Of a stretch of 38,692 nucleotides of DNA, positions 32,636 through 38,692 are shown in pieces. The stretch is from the NCBI GenBank assembly GCA_029239235.1, contig JAQZBD010000039.1, positions 1 to 38,692 on the forward strand, in the 5' to 3' direction. Made by a program: the position numbers and the translations under genes. The DNA comes from Herbinix sp. Its GTDB lineage: Bacteria > Bacillota > Clostridia > Lachnospirales > Lachnospiraceae. Below the pieces are notes generated by a model. The model ran no database searches, was not told the origin of the DNA, and saw only the letters and a program-made list of their open reading frames with translations. How positions within the stretch are numbered: the first letter of the stretch is position 1; each line of letters starts with the position of its first letter.

Positions 32636-32697
32636 TGTGAATTATTAAAACACATTTCACATCCGACACCCCGTCGTCTCACGCCAAATGATCGTTA
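32636..32697 (+). repeat. dispersed hairpin repeat, copy B
   Basis: TGTGAA (32636-32641) pairs with TTCACA (32656-32661); then TCCGACACCCCGTCGTCTC, a short CGT-CTC-ACG stem and the tail CCAAATGATCGTTA. It follows copy A head to tail with a one-base gap. Confidence 0.7.
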
Positions 32698-32803
32698 CTG
32701 AGAAAATAGATGATAGAGAAGGTGAAGATGCCGCTTTAGCTGTAATACAAGTTTAAAAAGCTAGTAGAATTTCAAATGGCATCTCAAAGGAATGGAGAAT
32801 ATT

Positions 32804-33310
32804 ATGGATAATTATTTAAGAGTAGGTGTGATATCCTCCACCCATGGAATTAAGGGTGAGGTAAAGGTGTTCCCAACAACTGATGATGTAAATCGTTTTA
32901 AGGAATTGAAGACTGTGTTCTTAGATACAGGAAAAGAGCTGCTTTCTATGGAAATAGAAGGCGTTAAATTCTTTAAGCAAATGGCTATTCTAAAGTTTAA
33001 AGGAATTGACGATATTAATGACGTAGAAAAATACCGTGGAAAGGATCTGCTTATAGACCGAGAGAACGCGGTTAAATTAGAGGAAGGTGAATATTTCATC
33101 TTTGACCTGATTCATTCCGAAGTTATAACGGATGAGGGCGAGAAACTGGGCTCCTTGGCAGAAATCATTTCAACGGGAGCGAATGATGTTTATGTCGTGA
33201 AAACAGATGAAGGAAAAGAGATTTTGATACCCTCCATTAAGGAATGCGTCCTCGATGTGAATGTTGAGCATAAAAAAATCACGGTGCACTTACTAAACGG
33301 CTTAAGATAG
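32804..33310 (+). CDS. rimM: 16S rRNA processing protein RimM
   Basis: RimM binds S19 and helps mature the 30S head. N-terminal RimM domain: [32 protein letters not shown]-barrel C-terminal domain: [37 protein letters not shown] and [28 protein letters not shown]. 168 residues, normal. GGAGAAT at 32794 supports ATG 32804. trmD follows after a gap of about 107 nt with a stem-like inverted repeat. Confidence 0.95.
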   Translation: MDNYLRVGVISSTHGIKGEVKVFPTTDDVNRFKELKTVFLDTGKELLSMEIEGVKFFKQMAILKFKGIDDINDVEKYRGKDLLIDRENAVKLEEGEYFIFDLIHSEVITDEGEKLGSLAEIISTGANDVYVVKTDEGKEILIPSIKECVLDVNVEHKKITVHLLNGLR

Positions 33311-33324
33311 TGCTTCCTTGATTA

Positions 33325-33383
33325 GAAGACCATTCCACCTATACGTAAATTCTATTGCTTGAAATTAACGTGGAAGGATCTTC
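33325..33383 (+). repeat. imperfect inverted repeat between rimM and trmD
   Basis: GAAGACCATTCCAC (33325-33338) faces GTGGAAGGATCTTC (33370-33383), paired except for three adjacent positions. No T-run follows. Possible leader stem of trmD. Confidence 0.45.
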
Positions 33384-33417
33384 TTCCTACTGATTACCAT
33401 GTAGATTGGAGAAAACT

Positions 33418-34194
33418 ATGAATTTTCATGTACTAACGCTTTTTCCGGAAATGATTCAGCAGGGGCTGAATACAAGTATTACCGGCAGAGCAATTGATAA
33501 GGGACTGATTAATGTCAATACAATTAATATCAGAGATTTCAGCGAGGATAAACATAATAGAGTCGATGACTATCCCTACGGCGGAGGTGCCGGGATGGTA
33601 ATTCAAGCCGAACCGGTGTACAAGGCCTATGGATATTTGGCAAATCATATTAAGCTTTCGAAGGAAGATACCACTGATTATAAGAAGCCCCGGGTGATTT
33701 ATGTAACACCACAGGGCAGCATCTTTAATCAAGGTATGGCTCAGGCGCTGGCTCAGGAAGAGGATGTGATTTTCCTATGCGGACACTATGAGGGTATTGA
33801 TGAACGTGTCCTGGATATGATTGTTACAGATAACATATCCATTGGTGATTATGTCCTTACCGGAGGAGAGCTTCCAGCCATGGTTATGATTGATGCGATA
33901 TCCAGACTGGTTCCGGGCGTCCTAAATAATGAAGTATCCTCCGAATTTGAATCCCTGCATGGAAATTTATTAGAATATCCGCAATATACAAGGCCGGAGA
34001 CCTTTATGGGAATGAAAGTACCTGAAGTGCTTTTGTCCGGGCATCATGCTAAAATCGAAGCCTGGAGGAGGGAACAGTCCATCCTAAGAACCTATGAACG
34101 CCGCCCGGATTTATTGGAGAAGGCTGATTTAACGGATCAGGAGGGTGAATTACTCACCAAGCTGATTTTTCAAAAGAATTATGATGTTTATTGA
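33418..34194 (+). CDS. trmD: tRNA (guanine-N1)-methyltransferase
   Basis: TrmD methylates G37 of tRNAs next to the anticodon and prevents +1 frameshifts. It is a SPOUT enzyme with a trefoil knot. Motifs: [78 protein letters not shown] and the C-terminal [30 protein letters not shown]. 258 residues. The frame opens with TTG 33406, but GGAG before 33418 gives the family start. Confidence 0.97.
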   Translation: MNFHVLTLFPEMIQQGLNTSITGRAIDKGLINVNTINIRDFSEDKHNRVDDYPYGGGAGMVIQAEPVYKAYGYLANHIKLSKEDTTDYKKPRVIYVTPQGSIFNQGMAQALAQEEDVIFLCGHYEGIDERVLDMIVTDNISIGDYVLTGGELPAMVMIDAISRLVPGVLNNEVSSEFESLHGNLLEYPQYTRPETFMGMKVPEVLLSGHHAKIEAWRREQSILRTYERRPDLLEKADLTDQEGELLTKLIFQKNYDVY

Positions 34195-34335
34195 TTTCGT
34201 GTGTAACAAAAAAGTACTTGCATTATATGACAGTTTATGTTAAAGTAAGTAGTTGTGAGATGGGATGGTCCTCTGATGCATGGTAAATATGCCAAATCGT
34301 GTCAAGAACATCTAAATATGAATGGAGGTCACAAA

Positions 34336-34683
34336 ATGAACGATATCATTAAGAGTATTGAAGCTGAGCAGTTAAAAGCTGAAGTAACTAGCTTCAACGT
34401 AGGCGATACTGTAAAAGTATACGCTAAAGTAAAAGAAGGTAACCGTGAAAGAGTCCAGGTATATGAAGGTACCGTACTGAAAAGACAGAACGGTGGTTCA
34501 AGAGAAACCTTTACTGTTAGAAAGACTTCTAACGGAATCGGTGTAGAAAAGACTTGGCCGCTTCATAGTCCTGTTATCGAAAAGATCGAAGTAATTAGAC
34601 GTGGTAAAGTAAGAAGAGCTAAGTTGTTCTATTTACGTGATAGAGTAGGTAAGAGAGCTAAGGTTAAAGAAGTAATCAGATAA
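34336..34683 (+). CDS. rplS: ribosomal protein L19
   Basis: A 50S protein at the subunit interface; 115 residues. [34 protein letters not shown] is the family N-terminus, followed by [25 protein letters not shown] and [44 protein letters not shown]. The reading frame extends to 34255, but GGAGG at 34324 sets ATG 34336. The 140-nt leader between trmD and rplS might carry a ribosomal-protein leader, but no stable structure stands out. It ends in a terminator. Confidence 0.97.
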   Translation: MNDIIKSIEAEQLKAEVTSFNVGDTVKVYAKVKEGNRERVQVYEGTVLKRQNGGSRETFTVRKTSNGIGVEKTWPLHSPVIEKIEVIRRGKVRRAKLFYLRDRVGKRAKVKEVIR

Positions 34684-34690
34684 TACAACG

Positions 34691-34723
34691 AAGGGACAAT
34701 ACTTAAGCGATTGTCCCTTTTTT
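34691..34723 (+). terminator. intrinsic terminator after rplS
   Basis: AAGGGACAAT (34691-34700) pairs perfectly with ATTGTCCCTT (34710-34719), followed by TTTTTT. lepB therefore starts a separate or read-through unit. Confidence 0.9.
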
Positions 34724-34768
34724 AACACTAAATTATATCGGACAAACCTTGTTTGTTTTAATCAGGTA

Positions 34769-34825
34769 GTGTGAAAATAAAGAACAATTTTCACACCCGG
34801 CAGCCTTGCAGCCGAATAAACATTA
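34769..34825 (+). repeat. dispersed hairpin repeat, copy C (before lepB)
   Basis: GTGTGAAAAT (34769-34778) pairs perfectly over 10 bp with ATTTTCACAC (34787-34796). CGGC (34798-34801) pairs with GCCG (34811-34814), where copy A has CGAC/GTCG. The tail is diverged (AATAAACATTA). It ends 19 nt before the lepB start. Confidence 0.65.
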
Positions 34826-34843
34826 GGGAAAGAAGGGAAGAAG

Positions 34844-35452
34844 TTGGCAAGAAGAATGGAATATGATTTTGACCAAGAGAATAAGAAGTCTTTTAAAAAG
34901 AAAGTTCTGAGAGAAATATTAATTTGGAGTCTTCAAATTGCAGCGGTTATCTTCCTGGCATATTTCATTGTGTATTATGCTCTTGAAAAAACATCCATGG
35001 TAGGGGTCTCTATGGAAACCACTCTGAATGATGGAGATGAGATTATAATCAATAAAATTAATTACCGTATCTTAGATCCCACGCGATTCGATGTAATTGT
35101 ATTTAAGCAAAGCGGTAAAGAGCACAGTTATTATGATATTAAGCGAATTATCGGTTTACCCGGTGAAAAGCTTCAGATAAAAAATGAAAAGATATCTATT
35201 AATGGGGAAGTGATCGAGGACCTTGTAAACACTGACGTCATGAACAATTATGGTTTAGCGGATGAGGAAATCACTCTCGAAGAGAATGAATATTTTGTTC
35301 TTGGAGATAATCGTAACAACAGCGAAGATAGTCGCTTTGCCAGTGTTGGAACGATTCGAAGGGAAGAAATTGTCGGAAAGGCTTTTATAAGATTAAAACC
35401 CTTTAATTTTATCAATAAGCTAAATCTGAAAAAAGAAGAAAGCCTCAATTAG
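34844..35452 (+). CDS. lepB: signal peptidase I
   Basis: Membrane-bound serine/lysine protease that removes signal peptides from exported proteins. A single N-terminal transmembrane helix at residues 25-47 is followed by the nucleophile Ser56 in MVGVSM, the general-base Lys100 in DIKRIIGLPGE, and the GDNRNNSEDSR box. 202 residues. The frame begins with TTG 34844; ATG 34856 is a possible alternative (4 residues shorter). GGGAAG around 34835 fits TTG. A signal peptidase between rplS and rbgA is common in Firmicutes. Confidence 0.95.
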   Translation: MARRMEYDFDQENKKSFKKKVLREILIWSLQIAAVIFLAYFIVYYALEKTSMVGVSMETTLNDGDEIIINKINYRILDPTRFDVIVFKQSGKEHSYYDIKRIIGLPGEKLQIKNEKISINGEVIEDLVNTDVMNNYGLADEEITLEENEYFVLGDNRNNSEDSRFASVGTIRREEIVGKAFIRLKPFNFINKLNLKKEESLN

Positions 35453-35487
35453 GAGGAATCCTCTTTTCAGGAGAAAAATCCTCTTAT
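35451..35487 (+). repeat. Shine-Dalgarno palindromes at the truncated rbgA start
   Basis: AGGAGGAATCCTC contains GAGGA/TCCTC pairing with one-base loop; AGGAGAAAAATCCTC a few bases later repeats the motif; AATCCTCTT occurs twice (35458-35466 and 35478-35486). The AGGAGG overlaps the lepB stop and is the expected ribosome site of rbgA. Recognisable RbgA sequence starts at 35483. Confidence 0.65.
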
Positions 35488-36316
35488 CGAGCTGGTAGAT
35501 GCACGAATTCCATATTCCAGTAAAAATCCTGATATTGATGCATTAGCAAAGAACAAATCCAGAGTTATACTTTTAAATAAATCTGATATGGCAGACCCAC
35601 GGTATAATACTGCCTGGAAGGAATATTTTGAAAAACAGGGTTATTTTGTATCCTTAGTAAATTCTAAAAGCGGAGCCGGAGTAAAGCAGGTTCAGGATAT
35701 TGTAAATAAAGCCTGTGAAGCTAAAATCGAACGGGATCGCCGTAAAGGTATCCTGAACAGACCTGTCCGCGCCATGATCGTAGGAATTCCCAATGTAGGA
35801 AAGTCCACCTTCATCAATAGCTTTGTAGGTAAGGCTTCTACAAAAACAGGGAACAAACCTGGCGTCACAAAAGGAAAGCAATGGATTCGTCTGAATAAAA
35901 ATACGGATTTGCTGGATACTCCTGGTATCCTATGGCCTAAATTCGAGGATCAAATGGTTGGATTGAGGTTAGCACTCATTGGTTCCATCAACGATAATAT
36001 CATTGATACAACCACAATGTCCTTGGAACTGATCTTAATCCTCAGCAGGTATTATCCAGATGTTTTGGCCACTCGTTATGGTTTAGAAATCACATCGAAA
36101 GCGGAAACTCAAAAGGATGCTCTGGAAATCTTGGAGACTGTGGCCATCAAGAGATCCTGTCTTTTAAAAGGTGGCTTGCCTGATATTGACCGTGCGGCTG
36201 CTTTCTTAATCGATGATTTGAGAAGTGTAAAACTGGGAAATATCACATTGGAGTTTCCAACTGTGACAACGGAGGATACAGAGCCTAGCAGTTCTGCGCC
36301 ACTCGATACAGAATAG
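35483..36316 (+). CDS. rbgA: ribosome biogenesis GTPase RbgA (YlqF), N-terminus missing
   Basis: RbgA is a circularly permuted GTPase needed for late 50S assembly. The recognisable part starts with LIELVDARIPYSSKNPDIDAL, then ILLNKSDMADP (G4), GIPNVGKSTFINSFVGKAS (G1), GNKPGVTKGKQWI (G2) and LLDTPGILWPKF (G3), and ends in the C-terminal helical domain. The usual opening (IQWFPGHMAKT...) and the start codon are absent: the frame runs straight out of the lepB stop (TAG at 35450-35452) with no ATG, GTG or TTG before ATG 35588, which lies inside G4 and cannot be the true start. About 25 codons are missing. An assembly or sequence gap is likelier than a dead gene. The 277 visible codons are otherwise intact. 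Confidence 0.85.
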   Translation, partial: LIELVDARIPYSSKNPDIDALAKNKSRVILLNKSDMADPRYNTAWKEYFEKQGYFVSLVNSKSGAGVKQVQDIVNKACEAKIERDRRKGILNRPVRAMIVGIPNVGKSTFINSFVGKASTKTGNKPGVTKGKQWIRLNKNTDLLDTPGILWPKFEDQMVGLRLALIGSINDNIIDTTTMSLELILILSRYYPDVLATRYGLEITSKAETQKDALEILETVAIKRSCLLKGGLPDIDRAAAFLIDDLRSVKLGNITLEFPTVTTEDTEPSSSAPLDTE

Positions 36317-36362
36317 ATTATGAAACAAGTAACAACAGATGAGGATCCCCCTAGTGTAAGTA

Positions 36363-36423
36363 ATGTGAAAGAAAGAGCCTTTCACATCCGATACCCCGCG
36401 GTCTCGTGGCCAAAGGGTCGTTA
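36363..36423 (+). repeat. dispersed hairpin repeat, copy D (before rnhB)
   Basis: ATGTGAAAG (36363-36371) pairs perfectly over 9 bp with CTTTCACAT (36379-36387); then CCGATACCCCGC, the stem GGTC-TCGT-GGCC (36400-36411) and the tail AAAGGGTCGTTA. It ends 16 nt before the rnhB ATG. Confidence 0.7.
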
Positions 36424-36438
36424 ATAGGAGAATTTATA

Positions 36439-37227
36439 ATGGATGTACAAATAAGGGAAATTATTGCCCCAAAGAAAATTGCAGAAGTTAAATTAGAATT
36501 TATGCAGGCAAAGGATGTAGATATTCCGGAACTGCTTATAAAATACAGTGAGGATGAAAGAAGCGGAGTAATTACCATCTGCAATCAGTATCGTAATAAA
36601 ATATGGACGCTTCAAAGAGAAATGGAACGTCTTGCCGAGATGAGAAGCTATGAGAATAAGTATAGTGATTACGAATACATTTGCGGTATCGATGAGGTGG
36701 GAAGAGGACCCTTTGCAGGTCCTGTCATTGCTGCCGCTGTCATTTTGCCAAAAGACTGTAATATTTTATATGTTAATGATTCCAAGCAGCTTACTGAGAA
36801 GAAGAGGGAAGAGCTGTATGACGAAATCATCTCAAAAGCGGTTGCCTTTGGTGTAGGAAGCGTTCCACCGAACAAGATTGATGAAATGAATATTCTTCAA
36901 GCTACCTATGAAGCAATGCGTAAAGCCATCGGAAATCTGTCCGTGAAGCCGGACTTGCTGCTAAATGATGCAGTAACAATCCCCGGAGTTAATATAAAAC
37001 AAGTTCCTATTATTAAAGGTGATGCAAAAAGCATTTCCATTGCAGCAGCCAGCATTGTAGCAAAGGTAACGAGAGATCGAATGATGATCGCATATGATAA
37101 GGTGTTTCCCGGATATGATTTTGCAAGTAATAAAGGCTATGGCTCTGCAAAGCATATCGCAGCAATTAAGGACATAGGGCTAACACCAATACATAGAATG
37201 AGTTTCCTTAAGAATTTCATGGAATAA
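36439..37227 (+). CDS. rnhB: ribonuclease HII
   Basis: RNase HII cuts RNA in RNA/DNA hybrids and at single ribonucleotides in DNA. The catalytic motif IDEVGRGPFAGPVIAAAVILP is at about residue 82; VNDSKQLTEKKREELYD, DLLLNDAVTIPG, IIKGDAKSISIAAASIVAKVTRDRMM and SNKGYGSAKHIAAIKDIGLTPIHRMSF follow. 262 residues, with about 75 residues in front of the core, an extension seen in several Firmicutes RNases HII. AGGAG at 36426 supports ATG 36439. A longer frame from TTG 36406 would run through copy D of the repeat. Confidence 0.96.
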   Translation: MDVQIREIIAPKKIAEVKLEFMQAKDVDIPELLIKYSEDERSGVITICNQYRNKIWTLQREMERLAEMRSYENKYSDYEYICGIDEVGRGPFAGPVIAAAVILPKDCNILYVNDSKQLTEKKREELYDEIISKAVAFGVGSVPPNKIDEMNILQATYEAMRKAIGNLSVKPDLLLNDAVTIPGVNIKQVPIIKGDAKSISIAAASIVAKVTRDRMMIAYDKVFPGYDFASNKGYGSAKHIAAIKDIGLTPIHRMSFLKNFME

Positions 37228-37380
37228 ATCAATCATGTAATTTAGTAAAATAGCAGTTTGATTCCAAACATAAAAATTAAGAATTGGTTTGCAAACAAGC
37301 GAATGCTAGTACGGTATGCTTACTTAACAACTATTGATTCAAGGTTTATCGATTCCTATTATAGGTATGGAGATTAGACT

Positions 37381-37743
37381 ATGGATAATAAGGATAAATT
37401 AAATGCTAATGTAAAGAATAATATAAGTAGCAATATCAGCTTAGATACAAACGGTCAGGTAAATGCTACGGATCTTAAGGCCAAGACAGCTGTTGCACTT
37501 TCCTATGATCAGGAGGATCAGGCGCCGAAGGTGATTGCTTCCGGTAAGGGCTATGTAGCTGATCGAATCATAGAGAGAGCAAAAGAAGCTGATATCCCTC
37601 TACATAAGGATGAGAAGCTGGCTAATTCCCTGTCCAAATTAGAAATTGGTGATATGATACCGCCTGAATTATATGAGGTAGTTGCTGAGGTTCTTGCCTT
37701 CGTAGATAAAATGGATCGTATCAAAGATAAGGTGCTAAAATGA
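37381..37743 (+). CDS. FlhB C-terminal-like export-switch family protein
   Basis: A 120-residue protein resembling the cytoplasmic autocleavage domain of FlhB/YscU: KTAVALSYDQEDQAPKVIASGKGYVADRIIERAKEADIPLHKDEKLANSLSKLEIGDMIPPELYEVVAEVLAFV. The autocleavage motif NPTH is replaced here by a non-matching segment (VALSYD), so cleavage is not expected. Membrane helices are missing. In Bacillus the related YlqH sits beside rnhB, as here. Its last bases overlap yraN (ATGA), implying translational coupling. Confidence 0.82.
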   Translation: MDNKDKLNANVKNNISSNISLDTNGQVNATDLKAKTAVALSYDQEDQAPKVIASGKGYVADRIIERAKEADIPLHKDEKLANSLSKLEIGDMIPPELYEVVAEVLAFVDKMDRIKDKVLK

Positions 37744-38093
37744 ACACTAGAAAAGTCGGAACAAATTTTGAACAAAAGGCAGCTGACTTTCTTACGGAAC
37801 ATGGATATCGGCTACTGGAACGAAATTTTCGCTGTAAGCTGGGTGAGATCGACTTGATTGCTAAGGACGGGGCTTATCTTTGCTTTATTGAGGTAAAATA
37901 CCGTTCCAGTGCGACAAAGGGCTTTCCGGCAGAAGCGATCAATTATCATAAAATACGCCGAATCACACGAACAGCCCAGTTCTATATGCTGTCCCATAAA
38001 ATATCTTCGGACACACCCTGTCGCTTTGATGCGGTAGTAATTCTTGATAAAGATATTTCATTAATTAAAAACGCATTTGATGGTGTATCTTAA
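37740..38093 (+). CDS. yraN: YraN-family (UPF0102) putative endonuclease
   Basis: A 117-residue predicted nuclease of the restriction-endonuclease-like fold. GTNFEQKAADFLTEHGYRLLERNFRCKLGEIDLIAKDGAYLCFIEVKYRS contains the active-site pattern E-x(n)-D-x(n)-E-x-K. The ATG overlaps the stop of the previous gene by 4 nt. The family's physiological role is not settled; the neighbourhood rnhB-yraN is common in Firmicutes. Confidence 0.93.
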   Translation: MNTRKVGTNFEQKAADFLTEHGYRLLERNFRCKLGEIDLIAKDGAYLCFIEVKYRSSATKGFPAEAINYHKIRRITRTAQFYMLSHKISSDTPCRFDAVVILDKDISLIKNAFDGVS

Positions 38094-38157
38094 AAGGATC
38101 GTCAGGCTAAGTCGATGGAAGATTAATTTGCTTTAGAACATTATTTTATTAAAATAA

Positions 38158-38183
38158 TTTGCATACTATATTTGCATACTATA
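38158..38183 (+). repeat. 13-nt perfect tandem duplication before pgeF
   Basis: TTTGCATACTATA occurs twice, at 38158-38170 and 38171-38183, about 30 nt before the pgeF start. Each unit contains a TACTAT that could serve as a -10 element, so the duplication may create two alternative start sites. Confidence 0.6.
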
Positions 38184-38211
38184 AAAGAACAATGAGAAAG
38201 GGAATTTCTAT

Positions 38212-38692
38212 ATGGTATTTAAAAACAGTGACTCCGCTAGGTTAGATTTGAATATGGAAGTACCCTACATTACCTTCCCAGTGCTCTTAGAAATACCCTT
38301 TATAAAGCATGGCTTTTCTACAAGGCTTGGCGGTGTGAGTGAGGGTATGTTTTCAACCATGAATTTTGGAAGTGAAACTAGCAGCTATACTGATTCTCCT
38401 GTTAATATAGAAGAAAATTATCGCCGTATGGCAAATAGTATCGGTTTTGATGTAACTAAGCTTGTTGTATCTTTGCAGGTTCACAAGACGAATATTAAAG
38501 TTGTTGAGGAAAAGGATTATGGAAAAGGGCTATTTGTACCACGAGACTACGATGAAATTGATGGCCTGATTACGAATAAGCCTGGTATCACACTAGTTAC
38601 AAAATATGCTGACTGTGTTCCGCTCTATCTGGTGGATCCGGTAAACAAGGCCATTGGATTATCCCATTCCGGTTGGCGGGGCACGGTACTAA
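38212..38692 (+). CDS. pgeF: PgeF-family multicopper-like oxidase (YfiH/YlmD), 5' part
   Basis: The CDS runs off the window after 160 codons. The family (laccase-domain, purine nucleosidase or peptidoglycan editing factor) has FSTRLGGVSEGMFSTMNFG near residue 40, then VVSLQVHKTNIKVVEEKDYGKG, and the zinc site in TLVTKYADCVPLYLVDP and IGLSHSGWRGTV, with the conserved C and H. AAAGGGA at 38197 sets ATG 38212. It stands behind yraN in its own unit, with a duplicated AT-rich element upstream. The lost C-terminus is about 100 residues. Confidence 0.9.
   Translation, partial: MVFKNSDSARLDLNMEVPYITFPVLLEIPFIKHGFSTRLGGVSEGMFSTMNFGSETSSYTDSPVNIEENYRRMANSIGFDVTKLVVSLQVHKTNIKVVEEKDYGKGLFVPRDYDEIDGLITNKPGITLVTKYADCVPLYLVDPVNKAIGLSHSGWRGTVL

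Larger units (their letters stand above)
32325..32803. other. repeat-rich gap between khpA and rimM
   Basis: 479 nt without a gene, the place where rpsP and khpA are normally coupled to rimM. It holds five imperfect units of about 30 nt (32391-32543) and two copies of the dispersed hairpin repeat (32573-32697). AGATGCC at 32728 region and GGCATCT just before rimM could pair over about 46 nt. Confidence 0.6.

Noticed and set aside
35588-36316. ATG 35588 as the true start of rbgA
   Set aside because: It lies inside the NKSDMADP motif and would delete G4 and the conserved DARIPYSS segment.

Overview
The window is low-GC DNA with Clostridia gene content. The IspH-S1 fusion, the FAD-dependent YhiN-like enzyme, the biotin decarboxylase-type genes with an OadG-like subunit and the spore-type lipoprotein all fit a Lachnospiraceae-like organism (Lachnoclostridium/Anaerocolumna type). 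That placement is inferred from gene order and protein sequence, not from a database search. Almost every gene lies on the + strand and almost all are housekeeping genes. I see no rRNA, tRNA, CRISPR array or intact mobile element.

Layout. Positions 1-1000 are a decayed accessory patch: the tail of a protein with an HExxH motif, an orphan YD-repeat (RHS) scrap and a small unknown ORF. Then come folD, rimO, pgsA, cinA, a GerMN-like lipoprotein, a YhiN-type flavoprotein, cmk, ispH-rpsA (fused), cheR, plsX, acpP, rnc, smc and ftsY (1.3-19.1 kb). A block of about 10.6 kb follows that is not usually between ftsY and ylxM: a threonine ammonia-lyase, recA-recX, a biotin-dependent carboxyltransferase set (12S-like, OadG-like, biotin carrier, 5S-like) and a three-gene ABC-2 exporter. 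The classical order then resumes: ylxM, ffh, rpsP, KH protein, rimM, trmD, rplS, lepB, rbgA, rnhB, FlhB-like switch protein, yraN, and a pgeF gene cut by the window end.

The most unusual signals are not new proteins. (1) Two genes that are normally essential, ispH-rpsA and rbgA, both lack their start codon and N-terminal part (roughly 25-40 codons). In each case the break sits just after a Shine-Dalgarno-like AGGAGG that is followed at once by its own inverted copy. (2) A structured repeat of about 60 nt recurs six times in intergenic DNA: a TGTGAA...TTCACA hairpin with covarying arms, a short second stem, and a tail close to CCAAATGATCGTTA. It sits just upstream of ftsY, lepB and rnhB, and near rimM and rimO. 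(3) The 640-nt gap before recA carries its own good promoter, two related hairpins and an exact 39-nt tandem repeat, upstream of a separate recA promoter with a LexA box; it could encode an undescribed RNA. (4) The ylxM-ffh promoter is followed directly by a perfect 13-bp inverted repeat that includes the ribosome binding site.

Gene cooperation. folD, ispH, cmk, plsX, acpP and pgsA supply one-carbon units, isoprenoids, nucleotides and lipids. rimO, S1, S16, L19, rimM, trmD and rbgA build and modify ribosomes. ftsY, ffh, ylxM and lepB form the co-translational secretion route. smc, recA, recX, rnhB and rnc handle chromosomes and RNA. The carboxyltransferase operon probably moves CO2 between CoA esters and keto acids; no membrane beta subunit is encoded next to it.
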